Assembly (NCBI GenBank): GCA_023129675.1
Contig: JAGMBM010000127.1
Coordinates: forward strand, 1-5,554
DNA length: 5,554 nt
DNA from: Hadesarchaea archaeon
GTDB taxonomy: Archaea; Hadarchaeota; Hadarchaeia; Hadarchaeales; Hadarchaeaceae
Direction of reading: 5' to 3'
A program made the translations under genes and the position numbers. How positions within the stretch are numbered: position 1 is the first letter of the stretch; each line of letters begins with the position of its first letter. Under the pieces are notes generated by a model that was not told where the DNA came from, did no database searches, and was given only the letters and a program-made list of their open reading frames with translations. Of this stretch, positions 4,628 to 5,554 are shown one piece after another.

Positions 4628-5554
4628 TCAACTTATAATGCCGTAACCGATGAGGCGCCACCTTCCGGCGACGCGTCGACTCAGCGCTGTCCGGGACCCC
4701 TGATCAGCGCAGACTGGCAGCTTGAGTTTGATCGTGGCTCGGTCCCCTCGGGCACTCGCGATCGCGCCCACGGTCATCGCCGTCCCTACGTTCAACATCA
4801 GCGGTTCCCCCGTGACCAAGGGCTTCACCTCAAGCTCCTTGGGAAGTCCAACGACGCGCTTCATCAAGTGAACCTCAAGCTCGAGTGTCTCCAGCACCTC
4901 TGGCAAGCTCCCGGGTGCCCCCACGACCGAGCCCACGAGCGAATCACCTTTGGTCAGCGATGGGTCGAGCCCGGTGCCCACGCCGATGAGACCGCCCGGC
5001 ACCGCCTCCTCGACCCGGCTTCCCCCCGCATACAGACTCACTATATTTGAGTCCAGGTGTTGCCACGTGGTTCGCCCCTCCCGGCTCGCACGTATGCCTG
5101 GACGGGTCTCTATTTTCTCGCCTTCCCGAAGCTTTCCCCAGAGGAGGGAGCCGCCCAAGACCCCACCTACTAATTTTTTGGGCTTGACGCCGGGACGATT
5201 TACATCGAACGAGCGGGCGACGTGCATCCGAGCTGGCTTGGAGAGGTCTCGCTTCGGCGTTGGGATGTGCTCCTCGATCACATGAATTAGCCTGTCGATG
5301 TTCGCTCGGTGAATCGCAGAAATTGGAATCACCGGGGCATCCGCGGCGGAGGTGCCCGAGAGGAACTCCTTAATCTGCTCGTAGTGCTGCATCACCTTCT
5401 CGCGCGAAACGAGCTCAATTTTATTTTGCGCCACGACGATGTTGCGCACTCCGATGACGTCAAGGGCCATCAGGTGCTCCTTCGTTTGAGGTTGAGGACA
5501 GAACTCGTTCGCCGCTATCACGAGCACGGCTCCATCCATAATCGCGGCTCCAGA
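4628..5554 (-). CDS. eif2g: Translation initiation factor aIF2 subunit gamma (N-terminus outside window)
   Basis: This is the GTP-binding core subunit of archaeal initiation factor 2, which carries initiator Met-tRNA to the small ribosomal subunit. The reading frame stays open through the right edge: codons upstream of the first in-window ATG (5539) read S-G-A-A-I, as in the conserved family segment before MDGA. The gene is therefore cut by the window and is not starting at 5539. About 308 codons are visible. The P-loop, switch I and G3 motif lie outside. Visible landmarks are the CPQPQT segment, the G4 motif NKIE, the G5-like SAIH, beta-barrel domain II around LGGSLLWG, and domain III ending in WRLIGYGIIS. 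One oddity is Phe in place of the usual Pro before CPQPQT. It ends in TGA 12 nt before the PIN gene, whose Shine-Dalgarno follows directly. Identity is very secure. Confidence 0.96.
   Translation of the reverse strand, partial: SGAAIMDGAVLVIAANEFCPQPQTKEHLMALDVIGVRNIVVAQNKIELVSREKVMQHYEQIKEFLSGTSAADAPVIPISAIHRANIDRLIHVIEEHIPTPKRDLSKPARMHVARSFDVNRPGVKPKKLVGGVLGGSLLWGKLREGEKIETRPGIRASREGRTTWQHLDSNIVSLYAGGSRVEEAVPGGLIGVGTGLDPSLTKGDSLVGSVVGAPGSLPEVLETLELEVHLMKRVVGLPKELEVKPLVTGEPLMLNVGTAMTVGAIASARGDRATIKLKLPVCADQGSRTALSRRVAGRWRLIGYGIIS

Overview
This is an archaeal chromosome segment in which every supported gene lies on the minus strand. The archaeal assignment rests on gene content: translation initiation factor aIF2 gamma, RNA polymerase subunit Rpo7 (RpoE'), elongation factor Spt4 (RpoE''), the archaeal GTP-dependent dephospho-CoA kinase (DUF359 family), ribosomal protein S24e and probably S27ae. 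The order follows a neighbourhood I remember from euryarchaea such as Methanothermobacter. Host DNA is moderately GC-rich (about 55% where I counted). Starts include ATG, GTG and TTG, usually behind a Shine-Dalgarno sequence. I cannot name the lineage from this window.

Layout in the direction of transcription, from the right edge to the left edge: aIF2 gamma, cut at its N-terminus by the window end (5554-4628); a small PIN-domain protein of the Fcf1/VapC9 type (4615-4235); a membrane-bound ion-pumping pyrophosphatase (4205-2193); a 126-bp intergenic region with a good BRE/TATA promoter bracketed by an inverted repeat; Rpo7 (2066-1512); Spt4 (1515-1108); GTP-dependent dephospho-CoA kinase (1108-602); a 95-bp gap; S24e with a long Lys/Glu/Pro/Ala tail (506-15); and the first codons of a probable S27ae, which overlaps S24e. 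There is no gene-free stretch longer than 126 bp and I saw no RNA gene, CRISPR array or complete transposon.

The genes form an information-processing operon (initiation, transcription, ribosome) joined to CoA synthesis and pyrophosphate removal. The membrane pyrophosphatase sits where related archaea, as I remember them, carry a soluble pyrophosphatase. It would recover energy from the PPi released by RNA synthesis and tRNA charging as an ion gradient. Its sequence suggests a K+-dependent and probably Na+-transporting enzyme.

The most unusual feature is in spt4. This normally ~60-residue protein carries an in-frame insertion of exactly 222 bp (74 codons), AT-rich (about 34% GC), placed between the last core beta-strand and the helix near the Spt5-binding face. 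The insertion is bounded by imperfect direct repeats and short imperfect inverted repeats, like a small mobile element that became part of the protein. Removing it leaves an ordinary 61-residue archaeal Spt4.
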